From Salinisphaera orenii subsp. orenii MK-B5 (GTDB lineage: Bacteria > Pseudomonadota > Gammaproteobacteria > Nevskiales > Salinisphaeraceae), in the NCBI RefSeq assembly GCF_003788635.1, contig NZ_AYKH01000040.1:1-64000 (forward strand): a DNA stretch of 64,000 nucleotides, read 5' to 3'. The notes below the pieces were generated by a model. It had not been told where the DNA came from and searched no databases. It saw nothing but the letters and a program-made list of their open reading frames with translations. Positions within the stretch are counted from its first letter, which is position 1, and every line of letters starts with the position of its first letter. A program made the translations under genes and the position numbers. Positions 54,496 through 63,930 of this stretch are shown one piece after another.

Positions 54496-55119
54496 ATGAA
54501 GGCACTGCTGCTGGTCGACATCCAGAACGATTTCCTGCCCGGCGGCGCGCTGGCCGTCGCCGACGGCGACGCCGTGGTGCCGGTGGCCAATCGGCTGATG
54601 CCGTGTTTCGAGCACGTGGTCGCCAGCCAGGACTGGCATCCGCCGCATCATCTGTCCTTCGCCGCCGAGCACGCCGGCTTCGATCCCTTTCAGGTCACCG
54701 AACTCGACGGTCTGGAGCAGATCCTGTGGCCGGTGCACTGCGTGCAGGGTTCGTCCGGGGCGAGCTTCGCCTCGGCGCTCGACGTGGCCGGCATCGACCA
54801 CGTCGTCCGGAAAGGTACCGACCCTCGCATCGACAGCTATTCCGCCTTCCACGACAACGGCCACCGCCAGGCCACCGGCCTGACCGGGCATCTGCACGCC
54901 CGGGGCGTCGAGCACGTGGTGGTAGTCGGGCTGGCCGCGGATGTCTGTGTGAAATTCACCGTCATGGATGCGCTGGCCGAAGGCTTCGGCGTGACGCTCG
55001 TGCGCGACGGCACCCGCGGCGTCGATATGCAGGCCGGCGATACCGACGCCGCGATCGAGGCCATGCGCGCCGCGGGGGCGGGGGTCGTCGACAGCGAAAG
55101 CCTGATTACCGACGCCTAG
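54496..55119 (+). CDS. pncA: Nicotinamidase
   Basis: Isochorismatase-like amidohydrolase (207 aa) that converts nicotinamide to nicotinate. The catalytic triad is visible as Asp8 (VDIQNDF), Lys106 (RKGTDP) and Cys151 (AADVCVKFT). The metal ligands are in QDWHPPHH (Asp46, His48 and a following His). The RBS is GGGAGG overlapping the end of pncB. The start at 54496 is one base after the pncB stop; a longer in-frame frame runs over pncB and is not real. Confidence 0.95.
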   Translation: MKALLLVDIQNDFLPGGALAVADGDAVVPVANRLMPCFEHVVASQDWHPPHHLSFAAEHAGFDPFQVTELDGLEQILWPVHCVQGSSGASFASALDVAGIDHVVRKGTDPRIDSYSAFHDNGHRQATGLTGHLHARGVEHVVVVGLAADVCVKFTVMDALAEGFGVTLVRDGTRGVDMQAGDTDAAIEAMRAAGAGVVDSESLITDA

Positions 55120-55158
55120 CAGGACGTGCGGCGCGGTGGCGCGTCGCGCATTGCCGCT

Positions 55159-57092
<1,934 letters not shown>

Positions 57093-57214
57093 GGCTGAGG
57101 GCCCGGCCGATGATTCAGCATCGATTCATCCGCGTGGGCGACACTTGAATCTCGTGCATCGCGCCCGAGTCGACCTTCGCGGGCGCGTCAAGCCAACGTA
57201 CAAGGACCAACCCG

Positions 57215-57601
57215 ATGACATATCCCATGATTCGCCAGACCCGCCGCGTCACGATCGCTGGTGCCGCCCTGGTCGGCCTCTGCCTCTCGAGCGGGGCGTT
57301 CGCCGATAACGATGATCTCATCACCACGGCCAGCACGGCCGGCACCACCGCCTACATCGTGGGCAAGAACGTGGACGACGACGACTTCGCCCAGGCCCAC
57401 GATTTCGCCGACACCCAGGCGGTGGCGCTCAAGCGCGAAGCCGCCACCGGTGGCGGCGAGAACATCGATTCGCTCGCGGCCCTGCTCGGCGAGGACGATG
57501 CGAGCGATCTGGGCGCCTGGATGCAGGCCAATTACGCGGAACTCTATGGCCGCGATGCCGGTGAGCAGAATCCGGTCGATCGGATCGTGGCGGCGCGTTG
57601 A
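57215..57601 (+). CDS. Small secreted acidic protein of unknown function
   Basis: A 128-residue protein with a clear Sec signal (basic RQTRR, hydrophobic VTIAGAALVGLCL, cleavage after AFA near residue 30). The mature part is acidic (DNDDLITT, KNVDDDDFAQAHDFADTQ) and ends YGRDAGEQNPVDRIVAAR. No cysteines remain after processing and no domain is recognised. It is a single gene with a strong terminator behind it and AAGGA upstream as a possible RBS. Confidence 0.72.
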   Translation: MTYPMIRQTRRVTIAGAALVGLCLSSGAFADNDDLITTASTAGTTAYIVGKNVDDDDFAQAHDFADTQAVALKREAATGGGENIDSLAALLGEDDASDLGAWMQANYAELYGRDAGEQNPVDRIVAAR

Positions 57602-57627
57602 TCGCTGGCGTGCGCTAGTGCGCAAGG

Positions 57628-57662
57628 GCGTCGCCTCGTTCCGGGGCGGCGCTTTTTTTTTT
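57628..57662 (+). terminator. Rho-independent terminator
   Basis: GCGTCGCC pairs with GGCGGCGC (one G-U) around a nine-base loop and is followed directly by ten T residues (57653-57662). It ends the transcript of the small secreted protein gene 26 bases after its stop. This is the cleanest intrinsic terminator in the window. Confidence 0.85.
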
Positions 57663-57802
57663 GTCGATGACCGGGAAAGCGGCGTTGTCGGGCTCGACAC
57701 GGGCCGAGTGTTGCAATCCCGCAGGCCGTAGTGTTCGATGCAACGAATGTTATCCGCGAGGTCGGCGCCCGTCGCCGGCCTCGCCCCATCGGACTCTGCT
57801 GC

Positions 57803-58732
57803 ATGACCACCGCGTATTTCAGTCACGAGGACTGCGCCCGCCACGACATGGGCGGCGGGCATCCGGAATCGCCCGGCCGGCTCGAGGCCGTCGAGAAGGG
57901 TCTCGGTGTCGTCGGCGTCGATCAACGGGTGCAGCGGCGCGTGCCCGAACCGGCGCCGTTCGAGGCCATCCGCCGCGTTCATACGGACGCTTACGTGGAC
58001 GGTATCGTCGCGGCTGCTCCGGACAGTGGTATGCGTCGACTCGACGGCGATACCGCCATGAACGCCTACAGCCTGTCGGCGGCCCGGCACGCGGCCGGTG
58101 CGGTGATCGATGCCGCCGACGCCGTCATGGCGGGCGAGGTCGCCAATGCCTTCTGTGCGGTTCGCCCGCCCGGCCACCACGCCGAGCGCGACCGGGCGAT
58201 GGGCTTCTGCCTGTTCGACAGCATTGCGGTGGGCGCGGCCCATGCGCTGGCGGTGCACGGTCTGTCGCGCGTGGCGATTCTGGATTTCGATGTCCACCAC
58301 GGCAACGGCACCGAAGACGTGTTCACCGACGAGCCGCGGGTGCTGTTCTGCTCGAGCTACCAGAATCCGCTGTTTCCGTTCACCTCGGACACCTCGATTC
58401 CCGGGCGCCTCATCAAGACGCCGCTGCGCCCCGGGACCGGCGGTCAGGTGTTCCGGCGGGCGATCGAGCGCGACTGGCTGCCGGCGCTGGATGCCTTCCG
58501 CCCCGAGATGATCTTCGTGTCGGCGGGTTTCGATGCCCACCGCTCGGACCCGCTGGCCGACCTGCAGCTCGAGGCCGAGGATTTCGCCTGGGTGACCGAA
58601 CGCATCTGTGAAGCGGCCGATCGCCACTGCGACGGACGCGTGGTGAGCACACTGGAGGGCGGTTACGCCCTGGATGCACTCGCCGCGAGCGCGGCCGTGC
58701 ACGTGGAGGGTCTATGCGATGCAGGCGAGTGA
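57803..58732 (+). CDS. Histone deacetylase family hydrolase
   Basis: Arginase/deacetylase-fold zinc hydrolase of 309 residues, of the bacterial HDAC/acetoin-utilisation/acetylpolyamine-hydrolase type. Active-site histidines are His125-His126 in RPPGHHAERD. The metal ligands are Asp163 and His165 in LDFDVHHGNG, with the second Asp in SAGFDAH. The C-terminal STLEGGYALDALAAS motif carries the usual glycine-rich loop. It probably removes acetyl groups from small amines or proteins. The ATG at 57803 is chosen over an upstream one that adds an atypical leader. Confidence 0.88.
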   Translation: MTTAYFSHEDCARHDMGGGHPESPGRLEAVEKGLGVVGVDQRVQRRVPEPAPFEAIRRVHTDAYVDGIVAAAPDSGMRRLDGDTAMNAYSLSAARHAAGAVIDAADAVMAGEVANAFCAVRPPGHHAERDRAMGFCLFDSIAVGAAHALAVHGLSRVAILDFDVHHGNGTEDVFTDEPRVLFCSSYQNPLFPFTSDTSIPGRLIKTPLRPGTGGQVFRRAIERDWLPALDAFRPEMIFVSAGFDAHRSDPLADLQLEAEDFAWVTERICEAADRHCDGRVVSTLEGGYALDALAASAAVHVEGLCDAGE

Positions 58733-59214
58733 CGGGCCGCCCGGCGATGGCCGGGCGCCTGGACGGCGGTAGGCGCGTCGTTCGCGGCTGTCTCTTGGGT
58801 ACTCTGGCCCTCGCCATCGCGGGCGCGGCGCCGATCGTGAGTGGCGCGGAAGCGACCGCGGATTCGAAGACCGGCAGCCAGGTGGGCGGCGGGGAGAACG
58901 CCGAGGGGCCCGAGGCCTCCGGCCGCCGCGAGTCCGGCGGCGACGCGGCGCGCGACCATCTCGAATTCAGCAATCAGTTCGCCAGCGAGTGCATGTATCA
59001 CCGCGCCGAGCTTCGGCGCATCGCGAACACGCATCCGCAGCGCGTCATCCGCGTCACCCTGGTCAGCTATCTGGGCCAGACCCGCAGCCAGGGCGAGAGC
59101 GTCAAGCGGCTGGCCCCCGGCGCCGATCCGGCGCCGCTGGGCTGCGACGCCAGCAGCGGTCTGGAACGACGCTGGGAGATCGTCGACGCGGAATACGTCG
59201 ACGACGCCGACTGA
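58714..59214 (+). CDS. Hypothetical secreted protein
   Basis: A 166-residue protein with an N-terminal signal (basic GRRVVRG then CLLGTLALAIAGAAPIVSG). A low-complexity linker rich in Gly/Ala/Glu (about residues 45-75) precedes a compact C-terminal part with two cysteines (SECMYHR and LGCDAS) that could pair. The start at 58714 has a strong GGAGGG site and overlaps the deacetylase gene by 19 bases; an ATG at 58747 is the alternative. No family is recognised. It ends 12 bases before the convergent TRAP permease. Confidence 0.6.
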   Translation: MRCRRVTGRPAMAGRLDGGRRVVRGCLLGTLALAIAGAAPIVSGAEATADSKTGSQVGGGENAEGPEASGRRESGGDAARDHLEFSNQFASECMYHRAELRRIANTHPQRVIRVTLVSYLGQTRSQGESVKRLAPGADPAPLGCDASSGLERRWEIVDAEYVDDAD

Positions 59215-59226
59215 GGTGGCTCCCGC

Positions 59227-61227
59227 CTAGGCGGCCGCGCCGGCACGACGGCCGCGGTTGGACCAGACCACGAACGCCAGCGCCGGCAGACCGAGCACGG
59301 CTGCGATGCTCCAGAGCTGGGTCTGGGCCAGCGGCACCGGGCCGCCGCCGGGGATCGCCAGCGCGAGTCCGGCCACGATCAGGCCCAGCCGGATCGGCCA
59401 CTCCAGCACGCGGTTGAGACAGAGGTTGCCGATCCCCGGCAGATAGCCCTGCATGGAACCCGCGATGAGCAGCACGCCGATCATGGCCTCGGTGAAGATG
59501 ATCGCGATCTCGACCGGGCTGCCCTGGAGGATCAGCGCCGGGTTGAGCACGAACAGGAAGGGGATGAAGTAGATCACGCTGCCCAGGCGCATGGCCTGAA
59601 AGCCGGTGGCCATGGGCCGTGCGCCGGCCACGGTGGCCGCTGCGAAGGCGCCGAGGGCGACCGGCGGCGTGATGTAGCTGAGCATGCCCCAGTAGAGGAT
59701 GAACAGATGCACCGAGAGCGCGTTCAGGCCGCCGCCGTTGATCAGCGCCGGTGCCAGCGCCACGGCGAGGAAGATGTAGGCAGCGGTCACCGTCATGCCG
59801 ATGCCGAGCACGAAGCTCGTGGCTGCACCCATCAGGAGGAGCACCAGCGTACTGCCGCCGGCCAGATAGATCAGATCGTTGGCGATTGTGCCGGACAGGC
59901 CGGTCACCGACAGGGCACCGATCAGCAGGCCCACGCCGCAGAGTATGGAGATCAGCTCCGAGAACAGCTTGGCGGAGGCGAAGAAGAAATCCTTGACCTC
60001 GGCCCAGCCCCAGCGCTGATACGGCAGCACCTGGTTGATGATCAGCAGCAGGGCGATCGCGTAGAACGGGGCGATCGCCTCCCGGCGCAGCACGAACAGC
60101 ATCCAGATCAGCAGGACGAACACGAAGATGAAGTACCAGCCTTCCTTGAGCGTCTGCTTGAGGGATGGCAGATCCTCCTGAGGCAGCCCGCGCAGGTCGT
60201 GACGCGCGGCATAGGCGTCGATCTGGATGAACAGGCCGGCGAAATACAGCACCGACGGCACCACGGCCGCGAGCGCGATCTCGCTGTAGGGGATGTTGAG
60301 AAAGCTGGCCATGATGAAGGCCGTCGCGCCCATCACCGGCGGCATGAGCACGCCGCCGGTCGACGCACAGGCCTCGACGCCGGCGGCATAGGACTTGCCG
60401 ATGCCGACACGCCGCATCGCCGGGATGGAGAGCACGCCGGTGGTGAGCACGTTGGTGATCACGCTGCCGCTCATCGAGCCCATCAGGCCGCTGGAGAAGA
60501 TCGATACCTTGGCCGGCCCGCCGCGAACGTGGCCGAGCAGGGCGAAGGCCAGGTTGATGAAGAACTTGCCGCCGCCGGTCTTCTGCAGCGCCACGCCGAA
60601 CAGCAGAAAGCCGATCACCAGGTTGGCGAACGCCTGTAGCGGGATGCCCATGATGCTCTCGCGGCTCATGGCGTGGTAGATGGCGGTCTGGCTCCAGCTC
60701 GACGGGAAGCCCTGGATCGGCCCGGGCATCATGTCGGCGAAGATCGGATAGATGCTGGCCAGGCCGACGATGATCGCGATCGGCAGACCGCCGGCGCGCC
60801 GGGTGGCCTCGAGCACCACCGCCCAGAACACGAAGCTCATGACGGTGGCATAGCCGGGGGCGGCATATTCCCAGCCGTAGTCCACGATCGCGGTCGCGTG
60901 GTAGACGAAGAAGCCGCAGGTACCCACCGCCACGAGAAACAGAATCACGTCGTACCACGGCGGGCTCGTGCGCTCGGTGGCCCCCCATGCGGGCCAGAGC
61001 ACATAGGCCAGCGGCAGCATGAGGGCGACCACCGTATAGAAGAACTGGCTCTCCACGGAGGTGATCACCGACAGGAAGCCGAGGTTCAGCAGATAGTCGA
61101 GCGTGATCAAGGTGAGCGCCAGGGCGGCCAGCCGCGGCAGCCAGGCCCAGGCACCGGCCAGCGGTCGTATGCCGGATACCTCGGCCTTGTCGCGTTCCTC
61201 AACGGGCGCATTCGTAGTCATGGACAA
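59227..61227 (-). CDS. TRAP transporter permease, fused small and large subunits (TAXI type)
   Basis: Membrane protein of 666 residues. The N-terminal ~180 residues hold about four helices corresponding to the small DctQ-like subunit. The remainder is a DctM-like large subunit with about 12 helices, including MSGSVITNVLTTGVLSIPAM and GGVLMPPVMGATAFIMASFL. Fused permeases of this kind pair with TAXI solute-binding proteins. Uptake is Na+/H+-coupled; the ligand is unknown. It follows the binding-protein gene after a 97-base gap with a strong hairpin. Confidence 0.92.
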   Translation of the reverse strand: MSMTTNAPVEERDKAEVSGIRPLAGAWAWLPRLAALALTLITLDYLLNLGFLSVITSVESQFFYTVVALMLPLAYVLWPAWGATERTSPPWYDVILFLVAVGTCGFFVYHATAIVDYGWEYAAPGYATVMSFVFWAVVLEATRRAGGLPIAIIVGLASIYPIFADMMPGPIQGFPSSWSQTAIYHAMSRESIMGIPLQAFANLVIGFLLFGVALQKTGGGKFFINLAFALLGHVRGGPAKVSIFSSGLMGSMSGSVITNVLTTGVLSIPAMRRVGIGKSYAAGVEACASTGGVLMPPVMGATAFIMASFLNIPYSEIALAAVVPSVLYFAGLFIQIDAYAARHDLRGLPQEDLPSLKQTLKEGWYFIFVFVLLIWMLFVLRREAIAPFYAIALLLIINQVLPYQRWGWAEVKDFFFASAKLFSELISILCGVGLLIGALSVTGLSGTIANDLIYLAGGSTLVLLLMGAATSFVLGIGMTVTAAYIFLAVALAPALINGGGLNALSVHLFILYWGMLSYITPPVALGAFAAATVAGARPMATGFQAMRLGSVIYFIPFLFVLNPALILQGSPVEIAIIFTEAMIGVLLIAGSMQGYLPGIGNLCLNRVLEWPIRLGLIVAGLALAIPGGGPVPLAQTQLWSIAAVLGLPALAFVVWSNRGRRAGAAA

Positions 61228-61273
61228 CCTGTCAGGGGTGGGGCGGCCCGCGGGCCGCGGTCAGAAACGAAAC

Positions 61274-61302
61274 GCGCACGGCGCGCGTAACGCGCCGTGC
61301 GC
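61274..61302 (-). other. Intercistronic stem-loop between the TAXI binding protein and permease
   Basis: GCGCACGGCGCG and CGCGCCGTGCGC form a perfect 12-bp stem with a five-base loop, placed 22 bases after the binding-protein stop. There is no U-run. In transporter operons such hairpins protect or partly terminate the message so that binding protein outnumbers permease; that role is an inference. Confidence 0.6.
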
Positions 61303-61324
61303 TCTGGACCGCCGGTGGTGATGG

Positions 61325-62482
61325 CTATTCGAAGACCACGTCCATGTCCTCGGCCTTCAGGGCCTCGGCGCGTGCTTCCATCCAGCCTTGCTTGAACGCC
61401 TCGTCGTCGCTCGGCGTGTCGCCGGCCTTGTATTCCTTCCAGGCGTCCATCAGCACGTTCTGGCGCTTGACCAGCATGTCCTGGTGCTGCTGCATCTCGT
61501 CGGTCCAGTGGCCGATCTCCTTGTAGTACTCGACCACCGCATCGTGGAAGGGGATCACCCATTCCATGTTCTGGTTGTCCAGCGCATAGCCGGCGTTGCC
61601 CGGTGCGGCGTCCTTGTACTTGTCGAAGTCCTCGATCAGCACCTTGATCAGGCTGCGCGCGGTTTCATCGTCGAGCCGATCGTTGCCGATCAGGATCGGA
61701 TAGGGGTAGCTGGCGCCAACCCAGGGGTTGTCCTTGCCGTAGTCGCCGGCGGCGGCCGTGGCTTCGTGGGGCTGGAAATAGGGCGCGACGGCCTTGAGCC
61801 GCTTCCAGCCTTCCTCGTTCTCGGGGTCCAGTCGCGGCCAGACGATCCCGCGCGGGCTGGCAGCCAGCTGCTGGGCGGGCGGCGCTACGCTCATGGTGAA
61901 CGAGGCGTCGGCCTGATTGGCGATGATGCCGTCGAACGAGCGACCGTAGCCGGGATAGTTGACGCGCTCGACGTCGTCCCAGGTCAGGCCGCCGAAGGCG
62001 AGAAAGGCTTCCGTGCCCTTGTTGAGCGCGTCGTCGCCGCGGATGTAGGCCACGCGCTTGCCTTCCAGGTCGGCGGGCGTCTCCACATCGACGTCGCCGG
62101 CGACCGCCACACCGAGCCCGAAGCTGGCGGTGGACGTCGCGATCACGCGGATCGGCTGCGGACCCCAGTCGCGGCCGGCGAACATCATCACGCCTTCGAA
62201 TCCGTAGTAGCTCGCGATGCCGCAGGCGCACAGCGGGACGCGGCCCACGCGCAGCGGCGTCATGCGTGAGACATCGTTCTCGCCGGGCAGAATGCGGACC
62301 GAGGTGCCATACTCGTTCTGCAGGAGGTTGCCGATGGATACCATCTGCGTGTACCCGGCCGAGCCGGTGCCGTAGGCGGTCATCGCGAGAGTGTCGGGTA
62401 GCGTCACGTCTTCGGCGGCGTGAGCGTTGGTGGCGCCCACCGCGAGTGCGGAGCACGCGAGCAGGGCAGTAAGAATGCGCAT
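61325..62482 (-). CDS. TAXI family TRAP transporter solute-binding protein
   Basis: Periplasmic binding protein of 385 residues. The Sec signal is RILTALLACSALAVGATNAHA, cleaved near residue 23. The mature part begins with a beta strand (LAMTAYGTGSAGYTQMVSIGNLL), a TAXI hallmark, and has GKRVAYIRGDDALNKGTEAFLAFGGL. It is longer than typical TAXI proteins (about 320) because of the C-terminal extension. The ATG at 62482 has a GAGGAG site upstream. It is the first gene of the operon, with an operator-like inverted repeat upstream. Confidence 0.9.
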   Translation of the reverse strand: MRILTALLACSALAVGATNAHAAEDVTLPDTLAMTAYGTGSAGYTQMVSIGNLLQNEYGTSVRILPGENDVSRMTPLRVGRVPLCACGIASYYGFEGVMMFAGRDWGPQPIRVIATSTASFGLGVAVAGDVDVETPADLEGKRVAYIRGDDALNKGTEAFLAFGGLTWDDVERVNYPGYGRSFDGIIANQADASFTMSVAPPAQQLAASPRGIVWPRLDPENEEGWKRLKAVAPYFQPHEATAAAGDYGKDNPWVGASYPYPILIGNDRLDDETARSLIKVLIEDFDKYKDAAPGNAGYALDNQNMEWVIPFHDAVVEYYKEIGHWTDEMQQHQDMLVKRQNVLMDAWKEYKAGDTPSDDEAFKQGWMEARAEALKAEDMDVVFE

Positions 62483-62507
62483 CGCAATCTCCTCAGCGGG
62501 TGTTTGT

Positions 62508-62539
62508 ATTTTGCATAGCAAAATGAAATTTTATTTTGC
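62508..62539 (-). promoter_or_regulatory. Inverted repeat plus third half-site upstream of the TAXI operon
   Basis: ATTTTGC-ATA-GCAAAAT (62508-62524) is a perfect 7-bp inverted repeat; a further ATTTTGC follows at 62533-62539. TTTTGC/GCAAAA symmetry of this size is common for GntR- or IclR-family operators of uptake genes. It lies 26 bases upstream of the start codon, where it would block transcription. No regulator gene is in the window. Confidence 0.55.
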
Positions 62540-62581
62540 TTCGACGAAGTTATCGACCCCGTCGCATACTGTCAACGAAAT

Positions 62582-62779
62582 TCACTCTAAGACTTTTGTC
62601 TTAGTGTCGGGCGTTTTTGGGCCCGGGGCAGCGGCGTACCGAATCTCGGTATTGTATTCAGCAACATAGAGTTGCTCGCCCGTGGTCGGGTTGCCTGGGT
62701 CTGCCCTGATTGGGGCTATTCCGCCGACCGTGCGGCGATGCGCGCGTTCGCCAAGCGGAAACGTAATTTTACGATGCAA
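62582..62779 (-). CDS. Doubtful 65-residue ORF in an AT-rich spacer
   Basis: From a TTG at 62779 the frame reads HRKITFPLGERAHRR..., then GNPTTGEQLYVAEYNTEIRY and a Lys/Thr-rich end. Its composition differs from the arginine-rich shadow frames common here. The DNA just upstream (62780-62850) is strikingly AT-rich, as in a promoter. No domain or RBS is recognised. It could be a degraded remnant of an inserted gene. Confidence 0.2.
   Translation of the reverse strand: MHRKITFPLGERAHRRTVGGIAPIRADPGNPTTGEQLYVAEYNTEIRYAAAPGPKTPDTKTKVLE
62587..62604. terminator. Small perfect hairpin CTAAGAC-TTTT-GTCTTAG
   Basis: A 7-bp stem with a TTTT loop inside the AT-rich spacer, between the TAXI promoter region and the ComEA-like gene. 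No U-run follows directly. It could be a second operator, a weak terminator, or the end of the doubtful ORF above, whose stop lies within it. Confidence 0.3.
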
Positions 62780-62865
62780 TATGCAGTTTTAATAATTAAG
62801 GCTATTTTGTGATTTTTAAGTAAAATTATCGTCTCGGCCTAAAGAAATTATTGGTCCCGCCGGTC

Positions 62866-62894
62866 TTGTACGGTCTTAACCGGCTCCCTAATCT
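62866..62894 (+). promoter_or_regulatory. Predicted sigma-70 promoter of the ComEA-like gene
   Basis: TTGTAC (62866-62871) and TAATCT (62889-62894) are 17 bases apart, close to consensus at both hexamers. The transcript would start near 62901, about 25 bases before the ATG. AAGGGAG at 62912-62918 serves as RBS. Confidence 0.65.
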
Positions 62895-62925
62895 TTCATC
62901 TCCTGCAATAAAAGGGAGACGAAAA

Positions 62926-63207
62926 ATGAAGGCACTGATCACTGCGCTGGCCCTGCTCGCCGGCATTTATGCCGGCGCCGCACTGGCCGAGGTGAACATC
63001 AACACGGCGGGGGCCGACAAGCTCACGGAACTCACGGGCATCGGGCCCAGCAAGGCCGATGCGATCATCCGGTATCGTGAAGAAAACGGCGATTTCGAAT
63101 CGGTCGATGCGCTGGATGACGTCAACGGCATCGGGGACAAGACGATCGAGGGTCTGCGGGCCAATGCGACCGCCGGCGCTGCGGGCGCCGATGAAGAGTC
63201 CATGTAG
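62926..63207 (+). CDS. Secreted ComEA-like helix-hairpin-helix protein
   Basis: A 93-residue protein with a cleaved Sec signal (LITALALLAGIYAGAALA, site near residue 21). A ComEA-type double helix-hairpin-helix DNA-binding domain follows directly (VNINTAGADKLTELTGIG, residues 23-40, then DDVNGIGDKTIEGLR). It ends in a short acidic tail. Full ComEA proteins anchor DNA during transformation; this is a free periplasmic form, with no comEC in view. A strong promoter and a terminator bracket it, so it is a one-gene unit. Confidence 0.88.
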   Translation: MKALITALALLAGIYAGAALAEVNINTAGADKLTELTGIGPSKADAIIRYREENGDFESVDALDDVNGIGDKTIEGLRANATAGAAGADEESM

Positions 63208-63233
63208 CGCGTTCGACGACGATCGTCGATTCG

Positions 63234-63259
63234 AAAGGCCCGCCTCGGCGCGGGCCTTT
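63234..63259. terminator. Bidirectional terminator between the ComEA-like and GST genes
   Basis: AAAGGCCCGC and GCGGGCCTTT form a perfect 10-bp stem with a six-base loop (CTCGGC). The A-run at one side and T-run at the other allow use in both directions. It serves the convergent genes at 62926 and 63265. Confidence 0.75.
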
Positions 63260-63264
63260 CTATG

Positions 63265-63930
63265 TCAGGCGTAGGCGTAGGGGCCGCCGCGTTCGAGCGC
63301 GCGCTGGTAGGCGTCCCGGGCGTGGATCCGTTCCAGGAAGGTCGCAAGTCGCGGGCAGCGCTCGGCCAGGCCACGCCGGCTTGCCGCGGCTTCCAGCGGA
63401 AAGCTCATCATGATGTCGGCCGCGGTGAAGTCGTCGCCGACGAACCAGTCGTGCTGGCGTAGCTCGTTCTCCATGTAGTCCAGATGCAGATCCAGCTGCG
63501 GTCGGATGAACTGCTTCTTCACGTTGGCGGAGATGGCCCGCGCGATCGGTCTGATCACCAACGGCGCCTTGCGCTCGACGGTATCGAAGACCAGGTGCAG
63601 CAGTAACGGCGGCATCGCCGAGCCCTCGGCGTAATGCAGCCAGTAGTCGTAGGCCAGCCGCTCCGGCGTGCCGGGTTCGGGGGCGAGCCGACCGTTGCCA
63701 TGGTGGGTCACGAGATAGTCGACGATGTGTCCGGTCTCCGCGACGGTGTGGCTGTCGTCGGTGATCACCGGCGACTTGCCCAGCGGATGCACCCGCCTCA
63801 GGCTGTCGGGCGCGAGCATCGTCTTCGGATCGCGCGCATAGCGCGTGATCTCGTAGTCGAGCCCGAGTTCTTCGAGCAGCCAGAGTACGCGCTGCGAGCG
63901 CGAGTCTTCGAGGTGGTGGACTGTGATCAT
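63265..63930 (-). CDS. Glutathione S-transferase family protein
   Basis: Cytosolic GST-fold protein of 221 residues. The N-terminal thioredoxin-like domain starts ITVHHLEDSRSQRVLWLLEELGL and has PLGKSPVITDD with ETGHIVDYL, the glutathione-binding loop (cis-Pro and Glu-Thr replacing Glu-Ser). The all-helical C-terminal domain includes FVGDDFTAADIMMSFPLEAA, the N-capping box motif. Substrate unknown; probably detoxification or redox. It is the last gene of the window on the minus strand, with about 70 bases of upstream sequence visible. Confidence 0.92.
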   Translation of the reverse strand: MITVHHLEDSRSQRVLWLLEELGLDYEITRYARDPKTMLAPDSLRRVHPLGKSPVITDDSHTVAETGHIVDYLVTHHGNGRLAPEPGTPERLAYDYWLHYAEGSAMPPLLLHLVFDTVERKAPLVIRPIARAISANVKKQFIRPQLDLHLDYMENELRQHDWFVGDDFTAADIMMSFPLEAAASRRGLAERCPRLATFLERIHARDAYQRALERGGPYAYA

